DNA of 64,000 nt from Rosa chinensis (lineage: Eukaryota > Streptophyta > Magnoliopsida > Rosales > Rosaceae), in assembly GCF_002994745.2 (NCBI RefSeq), contig NC_037089.1, forward strand, positions 17,528,641-17,592,640. The letters run 5' to 3'. Below the pieces are notes generated by a model. It made no database searches, was not told the DNA's origin, and saw only the letters and a program-made list of their open reading frames with translations. Made by a program: the position numbers and the translations under genes. Below are positions 60,129 through 64,000 of the stretch, piece by piece (positions within the stretch are counted from its first letter, which is position 1; every line of letters starts with the position of its first letter).

Positions 60129-61306
60129 GGGAGCGAATCCTCTCCTGATCTTTTATTTGCCTAATCTTGCCTAAGCTTTGAAGAAGATCAAGACACGTGT
60201 ATCTTATAAATCTAATGGTCTAGAATTCTACTTTTCCTTCAGCTACTTTGTTTCTTTCCTCTCTCTCTCTTGTTCCTCTTTTCCTACAGAGCCTTCTCTT
60301 TGTCTCTCTCTCTCTCCCTCCTGTTCTTCGTCCCTCATCAGATAAAAATCTTCTTACAACAAAATCTCGCTCTCTTTTCAATCTCTTTTTTGCCACATCT
60401 CTCTCTCCTTATCAATCTCTTCTGCACTTAATCAAATCGCCACAAATCAAGTTAACTAATTTCACTACAATCCTCTGAGTCTTTAATTATCGCTTCCAAC
60501 ACCTTGTTCCCATGAATCAGTTCTATTTTCTACAGCACCATTACAACCTTTAAAGAATCATAGTAATGAGGTTGCAAAATGGCATATGTTCCTTGTACCC
60601 CAAAAAAAAATGGCATATGTTCCAGATAACCAAGTTTTTCTTTTTGGCAAAACAACAAAAAGAAATCCATGTTCTTCTTTTCCTCCGTACCCAAAATCTA
60701 AGGCATATATTCTATCATTCACCCCCGTTCTTAAGTAGAGGACCTGTATTCATCTATGAATCTGAATGCAATATCAACGAAATCAATAACTTCAAAATGG
60801 AATCTCAAAAATGAGCACAATCACCACTGTTACTTCTCTAAAACATCATCGAAACCCACTTGAGAGTGTTGTAAAGGGTGTTGAATGAACTGGTATACAA
60901 TCAATTGTGTTTCTTCTGGGTTTGATGGTATCAGAGTCTCCATGGCTCACGCTGATGCATGATCCGCTGCTTCTTGGATGGGTTTTGGGTGATTTCCAGT
61001 CCAAGATTCGAGCTCCTTCAATTATTTTGGTTGATTATATCCTCTTTACTGAACTTGTTCTTCATCTCTCGAATTTTGGATCTATTCTTGCTTTTCTTGG
61101 GTTAATCACTGATGGTTTTCCATGAAGATGAATTGAAGTAGTCATCACTACGAAGGAGAGAGAGACAACAGAGATGGGGAATGAAAGGAAAAAACAAGGC
61201 ATGAACTAGTTGTAGGCCATTAGATTCAATATCGACACGTGTCTTAATCTTCTTCAAAGCTTAGGTAAGATTAGGCAAATAAAAGATCAGGAGAGGATCC
61301 GCTCCC
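60129..61306. mobile_element. MULE-like element with long terminal inverted repeats
   Basis: 1,178 bp flanked by the 9-bp duplication ATAAATAAA (60120-60128 and 61307-61315). Inverted repeats of about 75 bp start GGGAGCGAATCCTCTCCTGA (left) and GGGAGCGGATCCTCTCCTGA (right, reverse complement). No transposase. The interior has a CT-rich leader-like part and short open frames (for example 60907-61125, a hydrophobic 72-residue frame) that may be captured sequence; I recognise no family. Confidence 0.88.
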
Positions 61307-61315
61307 ATAAATAAA

Positions 61316-61709
61316 CTAACCGATCAATTTTATAGTTTATACTAGACGTCAGAACTCAGACAAAAAATTGTGGATAAATTAACTGATAACGAAAAAGACA
61401 TGTGGTCATTGAAATTACGTAAATAATTAACAACAGCCACATAAATTTACGCTACCGTAGATTTAAAGAATCTTTATGTGTTTGTATCTTTCTATATGAG
61501 TGATTGCAACATGTTAGAGGTCGTGTGCCACTCGAGATATAATCAATTGTTGCCTAGCTTCTCTTCAACATTAAAAATACTTTTCGGGACCATCTCCCAA
61601 CAGATAGACTCTTGTAGATCATCATGCATGCAACACTTGCACCATCTTTTGCTTTAATTTTCACGTACGGTGTTATTCCTAATAAAATTTATGTAGTACT
61701 TTTTGTGTC
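61316..61709. other. Spacer, nothing recognised
   Basis: No supported feature. Confidence 0.5.
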
Positions 61710-61725
61710 TCGAAGCTCATGACTT

Positions 61726-62623
61726 TTTTTGAGTAAGTAATGCATTCATTCATAGCAAATATAGGCTAGAATGACCCAATACATAGTTTCCATCAGGGAG
61801 ATAGGTATCATTACATTTGAAACAATTCCGCTCATTTTGTAGGAATCTAGCAGAATAAACATAATTCTAAACTAAGAATAATAGCAGACAAAGTTCCCGG
61901 TGCCAATGCGCTCAATTGAGATATACCAATAAACTTTACACCTAGATGTGTAGAATCACCGAACATTCTGTAGGCGAAGTATATAGATTGTTCCTAATAC
62001 AAGGAACTTATTTGTAATAAGACTAACTAAAAAACATAGCAATGGGCTGAGCGCAAAACCTTAGCCCAAAAAGCATCCCAAAGGAAAGTCACAGCCCAAA
62101 GCCCAAAGCCCAGCAAGTTGATGAGCACCCAGTCCACCTCTCCCCCTCCTTCACGCTCTTGTAGCACGTACAGCAGGCCTCCCTGCCGTCAATCGAGGCC
62201 GCCACGACCACGTCACTAGCACCCCGTGGCCACGACCATCGCCTGCACCACGCCGCCATGACCATCACCACATCCACGTCGCCAGCACCAAGTCACCATG
62301 GCCATCAACGCCATGACCAGCAACTGCCCAAGCTCCACCTCTGTACATCACCACCGCCGTGCATCAAAGGCTTGAGATCAGAACACCCCCCCACCTCAAC
62401 AGACCTACCGGAGCATCAAGCGACAACCTCTCTAGACCACCTAAGCAATAGCCTCAAAACATTCCCGTCCGGCGCACTCACCACACAGCGATGAAGCCGG
62501 AGGCTGGCCATAGGCGGGAGCCGCCGGAAGAGCAGCGAGATGGAACCGGAAAAAAAACCTAGTTTTTGTTAGGGTTTGCTTCTGAGAGAACAAAGCGCTT
62601 CTCTATAATCGTTTGTTTTCATT
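61726..62623 (-). mobile_element. LINE-like retroposon, minus strand
   Basis: About 900 bp flanked by a 15-bp duplication CGAAGCTCATGACTT (61711-61725 and 62624-62638). The left edge starts with T residues, that is, a short poly-A tail on the minus strand. The minus-strand 5' part has AACCCTAACAAAAACTAGG and a GC-rich region, as in plant LINE leaders. No RT is present, so it is an internally deleted or non-autonomous copy. The plus-strand frame at 62258-62494 (Thr/Ser/Pro-rich) is a shadow. Confidence 0.8.
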
Positions 62624-62638
62624 CGAAGCTCATGACTT

Positions 62639-62951
62639 GTGCTTATCTAGAGGTTAACTATACATGACTTATTCATCAAACAGTTAGCGAGATGTACGTA
62701 GTCTTCTTTTTAGAAAAAAGAAGGAAACGAGAAGATTGGTTGAACATTTTAACATAAACACGTACAACATTACATCAACATATAACTTACCGATTTTTTG
62801 CGAATTTAATCACTACGTACAGAGAATTATTGAAAATTAAACCGAATAAGTACTACGGATTGACAAGTAATTAAAGCATTATATGAACCCCAGATTTGTG
62901 CTATAGCTTAATTTTTACGATAGCTTCTGCATGTGCGATCAATAACGCTAG
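62639..62951. other. Spacer downstream of the BAHD pseudogene
   Basis: AT-rich, probably its 3' flank. No feature recognised. Confidence 0.5.
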
Positions 62952-63094
62952 CTACAGAGTAACCGCTTCCATGAATTCTGAATTATTTCCCATAGCCTCC
63001 AGTGTCTCAGCCAAAAGACAAGTTTCAATATCAATGCTACCCTCTTCCACCCCTGAAAACACCGTAATCTTCCCGTGTGACTTGTTCCCAGAAC

Positions 63095-63564
63095 CAGGGC
63101 AGGTCCTGAGAATTCAGAGACCTAGTGCGAAAATTTGACCAAGCCTTTATGTTCATTGCATAATGACTTTAAAAAAAAAAAAAATAGGTAGAATAAAATA
63201 GGAAAGTAAAAAAGAAAAAACAAAAAAAGGAAGAAAAAAGAAGAAAGGAAGATTAAAAAAGAGCAAGAGAAAAGGAAAAATAAATAGGGACAGGGAAAGT
63301 AAAGAAAAAAAAAGGAAGGAAAAAGAAGAAAGGAAGATTAAAATACGGAGCTTGGGATTCGAACTCATGACAAGGGAATGAAGACCCACGCACACCTTTA
63401 CCAACCTACCAACTGGACTACACAAGCTTTAGTGTCTTTATAAGGAACTAAATATTTTATGTTCACTATACCTATATATGTATTTGAAACTCGAAGTCGG
63501 AGGCCTCCCAGTTTCAGAGGCCTTGTGCGGTGGCACTACCTGCACACCCTCAGGGCCGCCCCTG
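63095..63564. mobile_element. Non-autonomous hAT element in the BAHD gene
   Basis: 470 bp, 8-bp duplication CCCAGAAC (63087-63094 and 63565-63572). Termini CAGGGCAGGTCCTGAGA (left) and CAGGGGCGGCCCTGAGG (right, reverse complement) are Tip100-type hAT ends. The interior has a 180-bp purine-rich strand (63167-63345) and a tRNA-like box pair. Confidence 0.92.
63356..63420 (-). other. tRNA-like A and B boxes inside the hAT element
   Basis: On the minus strand, an A-box-like TAGTCCAGTTGG (63420-63409) and a B-box GTTCGAATC (63364-63356) are 44 bases apart. This is the pol III promoter layout of a tRNA or tRNA-derived SINE. No cloverleaf or CCA-type end is evident, so it is probably a SINE head or a tRNA relic. 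Confidence 0.5.
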
Positions 63565-64000
63565 CCCAGAACCGTTCCTCACCACCACCAGCCTTCCCCA
63601 TCCAAAGTCATTAATCCCGTACACATTGAACCGCGGGGAGCTGTTTGTGACCAAAGCCTCCGCAGCCATGTTGCCTTCTGTAAGCAACTTGGGTTCTTGA
63701 ACCCAGGACTCTAAGAAGCTTCGAATTTTCTCTTCTGTGTGCAAAGCAACCATCTTGTTCATTTCCCTGGCCACAAAACCTAGTCCACGTTCAAGTAGCT
63801 CGCCTGCTTTCATGGTCACCGTGCCAGCTTGAACTGCATGCAATGCCAAAGTATTCTTGTGGCAAACGTGGGTTCAATCTCGATCTAGCTCCTGTATGTT
63901 AGAATAAATAAGAACAGTGAGAACAATCTAATACGTGCTTAAGATTTTAGGATAGTGGTAACAAGACAAAGTACTCACCAATGAGTAAGCGGTAACTCGA

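Larger units (their letters stand above)
62952..64000 (-). pseudogene. BAHD (HXXXD-type) acyltransferase pseudogene, 3' part
   Basis: BAHD enzymes transfer acyl groups from acyl-CoA in the cytosol to specialised metabolites. Minus-strand exon 1 (64000-63979) reads SSYRLLI and ends at a phase-1 donor GTGAGT. An 87-bp intron follows (63978-63892, ACATACAG). Exon 2 reads GARSRLNPRLPQEYFG, then a frame change near 63845, then QAGTVTMKAGELLERG and the family motif DFGWG (about 63607-63621). A hAT insertion (63095-63564) interrupts it; beyond it the C-terminus resumes ([17 protein letters not shown]) to a TAG at 62954-62952. The HXXXD motif lies outside the window. Frameshift plus insertion make it a pseudogene; the closest subgroup looks like the EPS1-type clade, which is a guess. 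Confidence 0.88.

Noticed and set aside
62089..62494. Frames of 62-78 codons rich in Thr, Ser, Pro and His
   Set aside because: They lie in the GC-rich leader of the LINE-like insertion, on both strands, with no domain.
63356..63420. Genuine tRNA gene
   Set aside because: Only A and B boxes are convincing; no acceptor stem or full cloverleaf can be drawn.

Overview
This is nuclear DNA of a flowering plant, almost certainly a eudicot. The evidence is split genes with GT-AG introns, plant CACTA, Ty3-chromovirus, Ty1-copia, Helitron, MULE, hAT and LINE elements, endogenous plant pararetrovirus, and a BAHD acyltransferase gene. Rosaceae is a reasonable guess from the look of the repeats, but nothing here proves it. 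No intact host gene is visible; the window is a nest of transposons. Region 1 (1-5.3 kb): the 3' part of a CACTA second gene, a microsatellite, two foldback MITEs next to (TA)n, a 19-bp minisatellite, and probable 5' UTR exons of the next gene. Region 2 (5.3-23.1 kb): a CACTA element with a seemingly intact TNP2-type transposase gene and a second gene (Plant_transposase family). One exon of the second gene is split by a very young Ty3/gypsy chromovirus (10296-20719; 2,790-bp LTRs with no length difference, 5-bp target duplication CTTGG, one uninterrupted 1,480-residue polyprotein). The CACTA 3' terminus is at 23120. Region 3 (23.1-27.7 kb): a decayed Ty1-copia element with part of an LTR, then a 932-bp Pack-MULE carrying a piece of an ATL-type RING-H2 gene. 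Region 4 (27.7-51.9 kb): a candidate minus-strand Helitron (3' hairpin plus CTAG at 27672, 5' TC at 51909) whose middle holds a 20-kb mosaic of endogenous Caulimoviridae sequence in both orientations, bordered on both sides by (AAT)n; the left tract is over 1 kb long. Region 5 (52-57 kb): a 2,648-bp solo LTR (minus strand, duplication GAGAT), a 1,479-bp non-autonomous hAT (duplication AGCAAAAT) and a LINE-type RNase H remnant. Region 6 (57-62.6 kb): a chain of three MITE families joined through (TA)n, a second MULE-like element (duplication ATAAATAAA) and a LINE-like insertion with a 15-bp duplication. Region 7 (63-64 kb): the 3' part of a BAHD acyltransferase pseudogene split by a 470-bp hAT element (duplication CCCAGAAC). 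The most unusual observation is an array of about fifteen mini-hairpins in each LTR of the gypsy element: the loop stays AGATG-like while the stem arms change together and remain complementary. A second set of variable-arm hairpins sits at the same relative place in the unrelated-looking solo LTR.
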